A DNA stretch of 64,000 nucleotides from JANPPS01 sp965246835 (GTDB taxonomy: Bacteria > Pseudomonadota > Alphaproteobacteria > Acetobacterales > Acetobacteraceae), in assembly GCA_965246835.1 (NCBI GenBank), contig CBDFFQ010000001.1:2914001-2978000 (forward strand). Reading direction: 5' to 3'. A model generated the notes under the pieces. That model was given only the letters and a program-made list of their open reading frames with translations, ran no database searches and was not told the origin of the DNA. This document shows, piece after piece, positions 48,622 through 57,844 of this stretch. Made by a program: the position numbers and the translations under genes. Position 1 is the stretch's first letter. Each line of letters opens with the position of its first letter.

Positions 48622-51548
48622 ACCTCCACTCCATCCCGCCGCATCTGCCGTTCCTCGATGAGCTGGCTTCATGGTGGTTGCGGCGGGCCGGGGCGGAGCC
48701 GGAGGCGGTGGCGTCCGGGCTGATCCTGCTGCCCACACGGCGGTCCGCGCGGGCGCTGTCGGATGCGTTCCTGCGCGCCAGCGGCGGGCGGGCGTTGCTG
48801 TTGCCGCGTATCGCGGCGCTGGGCGCGCAGGACGAGGCGGCGCTCGCTTTGTCAGGCGCGCTCGATCTGTTGCCGGCCGTGCCGGAGGCGACGCGGCTTG
48901 CGGTGTTGACCCGGCTGGTGATGCAGCTCGAGGGCCGGCATGGCGCGCCGGGCACGGCGGACCGGGCTTGGCCGCTCGCGGTGGAGCTGGCGTCATTGCT
49001 GGACGAGGCGCATCGGGCGGAGATCGACCTGGCGCAGGTGCTGCCCGCCGCGGCGGCGATCGAGCATGCGGCGCATTGGGACCGCACGGTGCGGTTCCTC
49101 GCGATCGTGACCGAGGCCTGGCCGGCCTGGTTGCGGGACAATGGCCTGATGGACGCCGCCGCCCGCAGCCGCGCGTTGCTGGATGCGCAGTCCCAGGCCT
49201 GGGAGGCGGCGGCGCCGGGCCACCCGATCGTGATCGCGGGCACCACGGGCGGCGTGCCGGCAGTGGCGCGGCTCATGCGCGTCGTGGCGCGGCTGCCGCA
49301 GGGCACCATCGTGCTGCCCGGCGTCGATCACGGCATGGCGGATGCGGTGTGGGACGCGCTGGATGACGGCCATCCGCAGGCCGGGCTGCGCCGGCTGCTG
49401 CACCGGCTCGCGGCCACGCGGGGGGATGTCACGCCCTGGCCCGAGGCGGGTGCCGCGGTGCCGCCGGGCCGGGACGCCACGATCCGGCGCGCGCTGCTGC
49501 CGGCACAGGCGCTGGGCGACTGGCGGCTGCCGTTCGAGCCGGCGCTGGAGGGCGTCTCGCGTCTCGAACCGGCGGATCAGCAGGAGGAGGCCGTGGCCAT
49601 CGCGCTCGTGCTGCGGGATGCGCTGGAGGCGCCGCACGCCCGCGCCGCGCTGGTCACGCCCGATCGGGCGCTGGCGGTGCGGGTGGGGGCGGAGCTGGCG
49701 CGGTTCGGGATCGTGGCGGATGACAGCGCCGGGGAGCGCCTGGCGGATACGCCGCCCGGTATTTTCCTGCGACTTCTGGCGCGGAGTGTGGCGGAGGGGT
49801 TCGCGCCGGTGTCGTTGCTGGCGGTGTTGAAGCATCCGTTGGCAGGGTTCGGCCTCTCGCCAGCTGCGTGCCGGCAGGCGGCGCGGGCGTTGGAGCTGGC
49901 CTGTCTGCGCGGCCCGGCGCCGGCCCCGGGGCTCGATGGGCTGCGCGCCGCCGCTGCACGGACGGGAGGCGTGGCGGACGTGCTGGACCGGTTGGACCGG
50001 TGTTTTGCGCCGCTGCTGGCCATTGGGGACGATCCGCTCCCGGTCGAGGCGCTGGGCGCATTGATCGCGACCGCGGAGGCCGCCGCGAGCACGGACGAAA
50101 GCGAGGGCGCCGCCCGGTTGTGGTCGCGGGAGGAGGGGGATGCGCTGGCCCAGCATCTGACGGCGCTGCTGGAGGCGCTGCCGGTGCTGCCGGCGCAACC
50201 GGCGGGCACGCTGCCGGGCTTGCTGGAGGCGTCGATGGCGGGCGCCGTGGTGCGGACGCGGCGGGCGCTGCGGGGCCGCTCGGGTGACCGGGAGCATCCA
50301 CGGGTGCAGATCCTGGGCCTGTTGGAGGCGCGGCTGCAGACGGCGGATGTGCTGGTGCTGGGTGGGCTCGTGGAGAGCATCTGGCCGCCGGGGACCGACC
50401 CGGGGCCCTGGATGAGCCGCCCGATGCGGCTGGCGGCGGGGTTGCCGTCCCCGGAAGAGGGCGTGGGCCAGATGGCGCATGATTTCGCGATGCTGGTCTC
50501 GGCGGCGCCCCGCGTGGTGCTGTCGTGCCCGCGGCGGCGGGACGGGGCGCCCGCGGTGCCGGCGCGCTGGCTGGTGCGGATCGAGGCGTTCCTGGCCGGG
50601 TTCGGCACCGCGTTGCCAGCGCATCCGGCCGCATCGTGGGCACGCGCCTTGGATCAGCCCGCGGGGCCGCCGCAGCCGGTGCAGCCGCCCGCGCCCAAGC
50701 CGCCGGTGCATGCCAGGCCGCGCAGCCTGCGGGTGACGGAAATAGAAACCTGGTTGCGCGATCCCTATGCCATCCATGCCCGGCACGTGCTGCGGCTGCG
50801 GGCGCTCGATCCGCTCGAGCAATCGGCGGATGCGTCCGATTATGGCTCGCTGGTGCATGCCGGCATTGCCGCTTTCTTGGCCGCGCTGCCGCCCACCTTT
50901 CCGCCCGATGCGAAGCCACGGTTGCGGGCGGAGATGGCGCGCGCGCTCGAGGCGTCCGGGGTGCGTCCGGCGCTGGCGGCCTGGTGGCGGCCCCGGCTCA
51001 TGCGGATCGCCGATTGGGTGGCGGAGGCCGAGCTGGGGCGGCGGCAGCAGCACCAGGTCACGCTGATCCGGTCCGAGATCGCCGGCGAATGGGCGGTGCC
51101 GGCCGGCGCGCTGCCGTTCACGCTGCGGGGCCGGGCGGACCGGATCGAGCGGCATCCCGAGGGCGGCGTCGCGATCCTGGACTACAAGACCGGGCTGATC
51201 CCCAACCGCGCCACCGCCGCGCAGGGCCTGGCGCCGCAATTGCTGCTGGAGGCCGCGATGACCGCCGCCGGCGTGTTCGGGGAGGATGTCCGGGGCGACG
51301 TGACGGAGCTGACCTATTGGCATCTCACGGGCGGGTTCGTGCCTGGCGAGGTGAAGCCGCTGTTCGGCGCCGACGCGGCCGAGCATGGGGCGGAGGCGGC
51401 GCGGCAGCTCGTGGCGCTGATCCACGCCTATGACGACCCGGCCCGCGCCTATTTGTCGCAGCCGCATCCGGGCGCGGCACCCCGCTTCTCCGACTACGCG
51501 CAGCTCGCCCGCGTGCTGGAATGGGCCGCGTTGGAGGAGGGGTCGTGA
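48618..51548 (+). CDS. addB: Double-strand break repair protein AddB
   Basis: A 976-residue subunit of the AddAB helicase-nuclease that resects DNA ends and loads RecA. The N-terminus has inactive-helicase-type LILLPTRRSARALSDAFL. HPRVQILGLLEARLQTADVLVLGGL is the alphaproteobacterial AddB signature, and the C-terminal RecB-family nuclease domain carries FTLRGRADRIER and VAILDYKTGLIPN with the catalytic Asp and Lys. The GTG start overlaps tsaE. The amgK-murU pair found here in many relatives is absent. Confidence 0.92.
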   Translation: MNLHSIPPHLPFLDELASWWLRRAGAEPEAVASGLILLPTRRSARALSDAFLRASGGRALLLPRIAALGAQDEAALALSGALDLLPAVPEATRLAVLTRLVMQLEGRHGAPGTADRAWPLAVELASLLDEAHRAEIDLAQVLPAAAAIEHAAHWDRTVRFLAIVTEAWPAWLRDNGLMDAAARSRALLDAQSQAWEAAAPGHPIVIAGTTGGVPAVARLMRVVARLPQGTIVLPGVDHGMADAVWDALDDGHPQAGLRRLLHRLAATRGDVTPWPEAGAAVPPGRDATIRRALLPAQALGDWRLPFEPALEGVSRLEPADQQEEAVAIALVLRDALEAPHARAALVTPDRALAVRVGAELARFGIVADDSAGERLADTPPGIFLRLLARSVAEGFAPVSLLAVLKHPLAGFGLSPAACRQAARALELACLRGPAPAPGLDGLRAAAARTGGVADVLDRLDRCFAPLLAIGDDPLPVEALGALIATAEAAASTDESEGAARLWSREEGDALAQHLTALLEALPVLPAQPAGTLPGLLEASMAGAVVRTRRALRGRSGDREHPRVQILGLLEARLQTADVLVLGGLVESIWPPGTDPGPWMSRPMRLAAGLPSPEEGVGQMAHDFAMLVSAAPRVVLSCPRRRDGAPAVPARWLVRIEAFLAGFGTALPAHPAASWARALDQPAGPPQPVQPPAPKPPVHARPRSLRVTEIETWLRDPYAIHARHVLRLRALDPLEQSADASDYGSLVHAGIAAFLAALPPTFPPDAKPRLRAEMARALEASGVRPALAAWWRPRLMRIADWVAEAELGRRQQHQVTLIRSEIAGEWAVPAGALPFTLRGRADRIERHPEGGVAILDYKTGLIPNRATAAQGLAPQLLLEAAMTAAGVFGEDVRGDVTELTYWHLTGGFVPGEVKPLFGADAAEHGAEAARQLVALIHAYDDPARAYLSQPHPGAAPRFSDYAQLARVLEWAALEEGS

Positions 51549-54500
51549 AAGCCCGGGATCGCGCCATTGCGGCCCAGCTGTCGGCGTCGGACCCGGGCGT
51601 GTCAGCGTTCGTGGCCGCGTCCGCCGGGTCGGGCAAGACGAAGCTGCTGACGGACCGCATGCTGCGGCTCATGCTTGGGGGCGCGCATCCGTCCCGCATC
51701 CAGTGCCTGACGTTCACCAAGGCGGCCGCGGCCGAGATGGCGCTCAGGCTGCAGCACCGGCTGGGGCGGTGGGTGACGCTGGATGATGCGGCGCTGGACC
51801 AGGAGCTGTCGGCGCTGCTGGTCCCGCGCACGGCCGATACGCGCCGGGCGGCGCGGGCGCTGTTTGCCGACGTGCTGGACCTGCCGGGCGGCATGCGGAT
51901 CGGCACTATCCATGCGTTCTGCCAGTCCCTGCTGCGGCGTTTCCCGCTGGAGGCCGCGATCTCCCCGCATTTTGCCTTGGTGGAGGAGGCCGAGACCCGG
52001 GCGGCGCTCGATCAGGCGCGGGAGGGCGTGCTGGCCACAGCCGACCCGGCGGCGCTGGCGGTGCTGGCGGGCCTGGCGGATGCCGCGACCTTTGCCGAGC
52101 GGGTGACGGAGCTGGCGGGCGCGCGGCCGCGGCTCGATGGCGCGATCGGGCTGGCGGAGCCGCGGCTGCGTGCGGCGATCCAGCGCGTGACCGGGGCCGG
52201 GACGGATAGCGAGGACGCGCTGCTGGCCGGCAGCGTGGCGTGGTCCGGCGATGCAGCGTTGGCCGACATGGTGCGGCTGATTGCCGTGCATGGCACCGCG
52301 CCGAAGCAGGCCTGGGCGCACTCGGTGTTGGGTTGGCTCGCGCTGCCGGGGCCGTTGCGGGTGGCGGGCTGGGACGGCTGGCGGGACGATCTGCTGATCA
52401 AGGATGGCAGCAAGGGCCGCGCGCCCTCGACCTATGCCGGCGACAAGCTGGTGGCGCGCTACCTGGGGATCATGGACCAGGTCGCGGCCGAGCAGGTTCG
52501 GGTCATGGCGATCGAGGGGCAGCGCCGGGCGATCCGCGCGGCCGAGGCGGCGATGGCGCTGCTGACCTTGGCGACGCCGATCCTGCGCGACTATGAGGGC
52601 CAGAAGGCGACGGCCGGGCAGCTCGATTACGGCGACCTGATTGCCCGCACGTCGCAGTTGCTGGTCGATCCCGGGGCGGCCTGGGTGTTGTATAAGCTCG
52701 ATGGCGGCATCGACCATCTGCTGCTGGACGAGGTGCAGGACACCGCACCCGCGCAATGGCAGATCGCGCACCGGCTGACGGACGAGTTCTTTGCCGGGCT
52801 GGGTGCGAAGGGGGAGCAGGGGCGGACCTTCTTCGCGGTGGGGGACCCGAAGCAGAGCATCTACTCGTTCCAGGGCGCCGACCCCGCGGAGTTCGACCGC
52901 AGCCGGGCGCAGATGGAGGCGAGGGTCGGACAGTCCGGCACGGTTTGGCGGGATGTGGCGCTGGATGTGTCGTTCCGCTCGACGGCACCGGTGCTGGCGC
53001 TGGTGGATGCGGTGTTCTCGCACCCCGATGCCGCGGCGGGCGTGTCGGACGGAGATTTGCATCACGATCCCGATCGGGCGGGCGCGGCGGGCCGGGTGGA
53101 GCTGTGGCCCCTGGCACCGGTGCCGCCGGCGGCGGAGTCGGAGCCGTGGGCGGTGCCGGAGCGGAATCAGGGGCAGGTTTCGGCGCCGCAGCGCCTGGCG
53201 GATGCGCTGGCGGGCTGGATCGCGGGGGAGATCGCGGACGGGATCCGGCTCGAGAGCCGGGGCAGGGCGGTGACGGCGGGCGATTTCTTGATCCTTGTCC
53301 GCCGCCGGAATAATTTTGCGCGGTCCGTGGTGCGGGCGTTGAAGGTGCGGGGCGTGGCGGTGGCCGGGCTCGACCGGCTGGAACTGACGGCGCAGGCCGC
53401 GGTGCAGGACCTCATGGCCGCGTGCGACGCGGTGTTGCTGCCGCAGGACGATCTGACGGTCGCCTGCGTGCTGACCAGCCCGTTGGGGGGTCTCACGGAT
53501 GACAGCCTGATGCGGCTGTCGATGGGGCGGGATGGCAGTTTGTGGGACACGCTGCGGGCGCGGGCGCCGGAGCGGGAGGCCTGGGGGCGGGCCTGGTCTT
53601 TCCTCAGCACCTTGAGCGCGCGGGCCGATCACGTGACGCCGCATGCCTTGCTGACGGAGGCGTTGGGCGCGTTGGGTGGCCGGGCCCGGCTGCTGGCCCG
53701 GTTGGGGCCGGAGGCGGCGGAGCCCATCGACGAGCTGTTGCAGGCCGCGCTGCTGCATGGCGCGCATCATCCGCCCTCGTTGCAAGGTTTCCTGCACTGG
53801 CTCCGCCGCTCCGGCGCGATGGTGAAGCGGGAGGCCGGGGGCGCCGGGGGGGCCGTGCGGGTGATGACGGTGCATGGCGCGAAGGGGCTGCAGGCGCCGA
53901 TCGTCGTGTTGCCGGACACGACGGCGCTGCCGCCCGAGGACGCGCCCTTCGTGTGGATGGCGGACGGGCCGACCGGTGCCGAAATCCCGGTCTGGGTGCC
54001 CCGCAAGGAGCTGCGCTGCCCGGCGACCGACGCGGCGCGGGAGGAGGGGCGGCGGCAGCGCATGCGGGAGTATAACCGGCTGCTGTATGTCGCGCTGACC
54101 CGGGCCGAGGACCGGTTGGTCGTGTGCGGGTGGGAGACGCGCAAGAAGGTGCCGGATGCGAGCTGGTATCGCATGGTGGAAGCCGGGCTCGCGCTGCTAA
54201 AGCCGGAGGCGGTGCCGTTCGAGGTGCCGGGCGCGTGGGAGGGCGCGGTGCAGGTGCATCGCAGCCCGCAACGCGATCCGGCGGTGCCGGAGCGGCACGC
54301 GGCGCATGTCACGGATGAGGCACTCCCGGCCTGGGCCGGCCGTCCCGGCGATTGGCAGCCCGCGCCGCCCCCGCCGGAACCGCCGCTCCCGGTGCCCTTG
54401 GCGCCCAGTCGGCCCGAGGGCGCCGCGTTCGGCCCGGTGCCGGGCGCGGCCTCCCCCTTGCTGGCGCGGGGTGCCGGCGAGCGGTTCCAGCAGGGGCGGC

Positions 54501-54979
54501 TGGTGCACACGCTGTTGCAGCATCTGCCGGACCTGGCACCGGAGGGGCGGGAGGCGGCTTCCCGCGCCTATCTGGCGCAGGCCGGGCACGCGCTGGCGCC
54601 GGGGCTGGGCGATGCGATCCTGAACCAGGTCATGGCCGTGCTGGCGCATCCGTCGCTGGTGGAGGTGTTTGCCAAAGGCAGCCGGGCGGAGCAGCCGCTG
54701 ACGGGCGTGGTGGCGGGCGCCGTCGTGACCGGGATCGTGGACCGGCTGGCGGTGCGGGCGGAGGGCGTGTGGCTGGTGGACTACAAGACCCACCGCGCGG
54801 CGCCTGCGGATATCGCGGACACCCCGGTGCGGTATCTGCGCCAGCTCGCGGCCTATCGCGCCGTGCTGCGCGACATCTACCCGGACCGGCCTGTGCACTG
54901 CGCGCTGGTGTGGACCGACTCGGCCTCTGTCGCGATGCTGCCCGGCGCGCTGCTGGACCTCCACGCGCCCCAAGCTTGA
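51545..54979 (+). CDS. addA: Double-strand break repair helicase AddA
   Basis: A 1144-residue UvrD-like helicase-nuclease subunit. Motif I is ASAGSGKTKLLTDRM, motif Ia LTFTKAAAAEMALR, motif II LLLDEVQDTAPAQW, motif III FFAVGDPKQSIYSFQGA, and later VMTVHGAKGLQAPIVVLPD and LLYVALTRAEDRLVVCGW. The C-terminal nuclease has TGIVDRLAVR and WLVDYKTHRA. The GTG start overlaps addB by four bases, so the two subunits are made together. Confidence 0.95.
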   Translation: MKARDRAIAAQLSASDPGVSAFVAASAGSGKTKLLTDRMLRLMLGGAHPSRIQCLTFTKAAAAEMALRLQHRLGRWVTLDDAALDQELSALLVPRTADTRRAARALFADVLDLPGGMRIGTIHAFCQSLLRRFPLEAAISPHFALVEEAETRAALDQAREGVLATADPAALAVLAGLADAATFAERVTELAGARPRLDGAIGLAEPRLRAAIQRVTGAGTDSEDALLAGSVAWSGDAALADMVRLIAVHGTAPKQAWAHSVLGWLALPGPLRVAGWDGWRDDLLIKDGSKGRAPSTYAGDKLVARYLGIMDQVAAEQVRVMAIEGQRRAIRAAEAAMALLTLATPILRDYEGQKATAGQLDYGDLIARTSQLLVDPGAAWVLYKLDGGIDHLLLDEVQDTAPAQWQIAHRLTDEFFAGLGAKGEQGRTFFAVGDPKQSIYSFQGADPAEFDRSRAQMEARVGQSGTVWRDVALDVSFRSTAPVLALVDAVFSHPDAAAGVSDGDLHHDPDRAGAAGRVELWPLAPVPPAAESEPWAVPERNQGQVSAPQRLADALAGWIAGEIADGIRLESRGRAVTAGDFLILVRRRNNFARSVVRALKVRGVAVAGLDRLELTAQAAVQDLMAACDAVLLPQDDLTVACVLTSPLGGLTDDSLMRLSMGRDGSLWDTLRARAPEREAWGRAWSFLSTLSARADHVTPHALLTEALGALGGRARLLARLGPEAAEPIDELLQAALLHGAHHPPSLQGFLHWLRRSGAMVKREAGGAGGAVRVMTVHGAKGLQAPIVVLPDTTALPPEDAPFVWMADGPTGAEIPVWVPRKELRCPATDAAREEGRRQRMREYNRLLYVALTRAEDRLVVCGWETRKKVPDASWYRMVEAGLALLKPEAVPFEVPGAWEGAVQVHRSPQRDPAVPERHAAHVTDEALPAWAGRPGDWQPAPPPPEPPLPVPLAPSRPEGAAFGPVPGAASPLLARGAGERFQQGRLVHTLLQHLPDLAPEGREAASRAYLAQAGHALAPGLGDAILNQVMAVLAHPSLVEVFAKGSRAEQPLTGVVAGAVVTGIVDRLAVRAEGVWLVDYKTHRAAPADIADTPVRYLRQLAAYRAVLRDIYPDRPVHCALVWTDSASVAMLPGALLDLHAPQA

Positions 54980-55025
54980 TCCCATCCCCGCCCCGCCCAA
55001 TCTGAACAGCAACCAGGAGAGCCCC

Positions 55026-55352
55026 ATGAGCGAGAACACCGTCGCCGTCACCGACGACACCTTCAAGACGGACGTGCTGGACGCGAAGGGCGCGGTGCTG
55101 GTCGATTTCTGGGCGGAGTGGTGCGGCCCCTGCAAGATGATCGCCCCGGCGCTGGAGGAGATCGCGGCCGAGTACAAGGGCAAGCTCACGGTCGCCAAGG
55201 TGGACATCGACGACAACCCGACCTCGCCCAACACCTATGGCGTGCGCGGCATCCCCACGATGATCCTGTTCAAGGACGGCAAGCCGGTCGCGACCAAGGT
55301 GGGGGCGGCGCCGAAGAGCGAGCTGAAGGCCTGGGTGGCGAGCAACGTGTGA
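55026..55352 (+). CDS. trxA: Thioredoxin
   Basis: A 108-residue canonical thioredoxin with active site WCGPC, KMIAPALEEIA, the buried Asp in LVDFWAEW, and the cis-proline in RGIPTMILF. An AGGAG site precedes the ATG. It follows addA by 46 bases, as in other alphaproteobacteria, but could also have its own promoter. Confidence 0.96.
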   Translation: MSENTVAVTDDTFKTDVLDAKGAVLVDFWAEWCGPCKMIAPALEEIAAEYKGKLTVAKVDIDDNPTSPNTYGVRGIPTMILFKDGKPVATKVGAAPKSELKAWVASNV

Positions 55353-55363
55353 CCTCTGAGCCA

Positions 55364-55416
55364 GTGGGCCTTCGCCCACCCTACGTCTTGGCTGCGTAGG
55401 ATGGGCGTGAGCCCAT
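55364..55416. repeat. Palindromic repeat, family A copy 3
   Basis: GTGGGC-cttc-GCCCAC, CCTACG-loop-CGTAGG, then ATGGGC-gtga-GCCCAT. It lies between the convergent trxA and the PLD-like gene and probably terminates both. Confidence 0.8.
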
Positions 55417-55428
55417 CAGCTGTCGGCA

Positions 55429-57777
55429 TCACAGTGACTGCGCCGCCAGGTGCGCCCAGTCATGAAGAAAAATCTGCTCGAAATACGCGGCGGCCTCCGT
55501 GCTCTCGATCAGCAGCCCGGCGTCCCGGTTGCGCAGCGTGCCGTCCGCCGACCAGTTCTGGCTGCTGACCAGCACGCGGGCGCCGTCCACCACGATGCCC
55601 TTGTTGTGGACCCGTTGCTGGATGCGCAGCACGCGGCTGTCGATCCCGGCCTGCATGACTTTCTCGATCCAGGCGGCATTCTGGAACTGGCTCGTGATCA
55701 GGCGAACGTCGATGCCGCGAGTGATCAGTGTTGCGACGGCGGCGATCAGGGCGTCGTGGTCCTCGTCGCCGGGGCGGCCGCTCGGGTGAATGTATTGGGT
55801 TTGCATGTAGAAGCGCTGGGTCGCGCCCTGGATCAGCGCCAGCACGTGCGGCTGATAGTCCAGCGGGGTCAGCAGGGGGCGCACCGTGAACCGGCCGCGG
55901 AGCGTGCGGGCCGGGAACCATGTCGTGGGCACGCGGGCGGCGGCCTCCAGCGCCACCAGCGCGTCTGGCACCATGGGCGTAGCCGAACCGGCGGCGGTGG
56001 CGATCTCGGCGGCCTGGTGCTGCCGTGCCGTGTCGAAATCCTTGGCCAGAAAGGCGCGGAACACCGCCGATAGCTCGGGGCTCTGCGCCACCACGTGCCA
56101 ATCCCGGTCCGATTTCGCCGCGATCACGGCGGCGGCCGCTTTGTCGCCGAGGTCGATCTGCGGCTGGTTCGTGGTGTTCCAGTTGCCCGATGACAGCCAC
56201 ATCCGGTCATCCGCCCGCACCGCGACCTTGATGTGGTAGGCGTTCGGGAACACCCAGGCGGCGGCCTTCGGGTCACTGTTCTCCAGCGCCCAGGCGAAAT
56301 GCAGATGCCGCTTCAGCTTGGTGGCGAGCTCGGCTTCCGTCGTGTCGATCGTCTGCTCCCGCGTGGCCTTGCCGGCGGGGTGATCGAGCGTGAGGGTGAG
56401 GTCTGCCGCGCCCTGCAGCAGCGCCGCCTGAATGTGTGGCGCCGTGAAGTCGTACATGCCGACGACCAGCGTCTGCTTCGGGCTCGCCGCCAGGAACGGC
56501 TCCAGCACCGCCCAGCCGGCGTCCGGGCTGGCGCAGAGGGTGAGCTCCATGTCGGCCGTGATGGGATCGAGGCTGACGCCGGCCGGGCGTTCGTAGGGCA
56601 GTTGCGGCTTGGCCGGGCGGCTCGCTTCCAGCACGGCGGCGGGCGGGTTTTGCGAGAGGGCGTGGACGGTGCCGGGGAACTCGGGCTCGCGGTATTCGTG
56701 CCGGGTGGCGCCGGTGCGGGCGAATAGCAGGGGCTGGTCCGCCGCCAGCATCTCGCCGGGGCTGGCCGCCCGCACATCCACCGGCATGCCGTCCAGGGTA
56801 GGCGGCAGGACCTGGCGCACTGCCTCGACGGCCTCCGGACGGGTCACGACGACGTGAGCGGGGATGTTCTGCACCCAGTTGTCGCGGACCAGGAAACCGG
56901 GGCGGGCGAACAGCACGCCGGGGCGCAGCAGCTGCGCAAGGCCCGTCCGGCGCCCGGCGGCATACAGCGCGGCGCGGGCCGGAGACACCTGGTCCAGATA
57001 GGCGGCGCGGGACCGCATCAGCGTCATGGGCGCCGAGCCCGGCGGCAGGGCCGAGAGCGGGCGGCGCGGGGCGGCGCGATCGATCGTCTCCCGCAGCGGC
57101 GCCGGACCTGGGTCGATATGCCGGATGGACGGCACCCCGTCCCACGCCGCCTGCTGGAAGCCGTTTCCGCCCGGGTCCCGCCAGCTGAGGTAGCCACCGG
57201 GCAGCACTTCGCGCGGGCGGATGACGCGGCCGCTGTAGCTGTAGCGGACGGCGGCCACGGCCTGCGGATCGAAATAATGCGGGGTGATGAAATCCGCCAC
57301 CAGCACGCCGCCGACCATGTAGGCATTGGCCTCGTCCTGGCAGGGGTCGCAGATTTCGACCAGGTATTCGACCTTCTGGTCGTGGACGTCCTGGAATGCG
57401 CCGCCCACCAGGGCGATGCCGGTGCTGGCATGCAGACGGCTGCCGGATGGGTCGGCCAGCATTTCCAGGCACTCATGGCTCGCGGTCAACGACCAGCTCG
57501 GCCCGGCTTCGACCGCAGCGTAGGGCTGGTGGTCCCGCGTCAGGTGGAAGCCGGCGGCGTCCACGTCGAGGTGGTCCTCGATGGTGATCGGCCAGACACC
57601 GGGCTCGATCGAATCAGGGTTGGGCAGCGGCGTCACGATGGCGTGGACGCCCCATAGCGGCGTGAAGTCCCGGCTGACCTGCTGCGCGAGGGCGGCCGCC
57701 ACGCGCAGCAGCTCCTCCGGTTGCACCTGGTGGCTGCGCGAGGCTAGGCCGATCTGGATGGGAAGGCCGTGGGCCAT
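55429..57777 (-). CDS. Phospholipase-D-like protein with N-terminal metallopeptidase-like domain
   Basis: A 782-residue protein with two regions. The C-terminal half contains two PLD-type modules: YHIKVAVRADDRMWLSSGNWN around residues 514-534 (His515, Lys517) and VHNKGIVVDG with SSQNWS around 723-742 (His724, Lys726), so the second keeps the HKD-like catalytic set. The N-terminal part (to about residue 200) has ASHECLEMLADPSGSR (His101, Glu102, Glu105) and YLVEICDPCQD, a pattern I associate with putative metallopeptidase-like domains. There is no signal peptide, although the PLD modules resemble secreted or membrane enzymes. I do not recognise the full protein. PLD proteins of this kind cleave phospholipids or nucleic acids. 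Confidence 0.7.
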   Translation of the reverse strand: MAHGLPIQIGLASRSHQVQPEELLRVAAALAQQVSRDFTPLWGVHAIVTPLPNPDSIEPGVWPITIEDHLDVDAAGFHLTRDHQPYAAVEAGPSWSLTASHECLEMLADPSGSRLHASTGIALVGGAFQDVHDQKVEYLVEICDPCQDEANAYMVGGVLVADFITPHYFDPQAVAAVRYSYSGRVIRPREVLPGGYLSWRDPGGNGFQQAAWDGVPSIRHIDPGPAPLRETIDRAAPRRPLSALPPGSAPMTLMRSRAAYLDQVSPARAALYAAGRRTGLAQLLRPGVLFARPGFLVRDNWVQNIPAHVVVTRPEAVEAVRQVLPPTLDGMPVDVRAASPGEMLAADQPLLFARTGATRHEYREPEFPGTVHALSQNPPAAVLEASRPAKPQLPYERPAGVSLDPITADMELTLCASPDAGWAVLEPFLAASPKQTLVVGMYDFTAPHIQAALLQGAADLTLTLDHPAGKATREQTIDTTEAELATKLKRHLHFAWALENSDPKAAAWVFPNAYHIKVAVRADDRMWLSSGNWNTTNQPQIDLGDKAAAAVIAAKSDRDWHVVAQSPELSAVFRAFLAKDFDTARQHQAAEIATAAGSATPMVPDALVALEAAARVPTTWFPARTLRGRFTVRPLLTPLDYQPHVLALIQGATQRFYMQTQYIHPSGRPGDEDHDALIAAVATLITRGIDVRLITSQFQNAAWIEKVMQAGIDSRVLRIQQRVHNKGIVVDGARVLVSSQNWSADGTLRNRDAGLLIESTEAAAYFEQIFLHDWAHLAAQSL

Positions 57778-57844
57778 GGTTCATCCTCCGTTGACGATCG
57801 AAACGGTATCAGAACATCGGCGGAGCGTGCGTGTCCGTTTCGTG

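Noticed and set aside
51602..53875. A 757-codon minus-strand frame opposite addA
   Set aside because: AddA helicase motifs are continuous on the plus strand. The opposite frame is Arg/His/Gln-rich noise.
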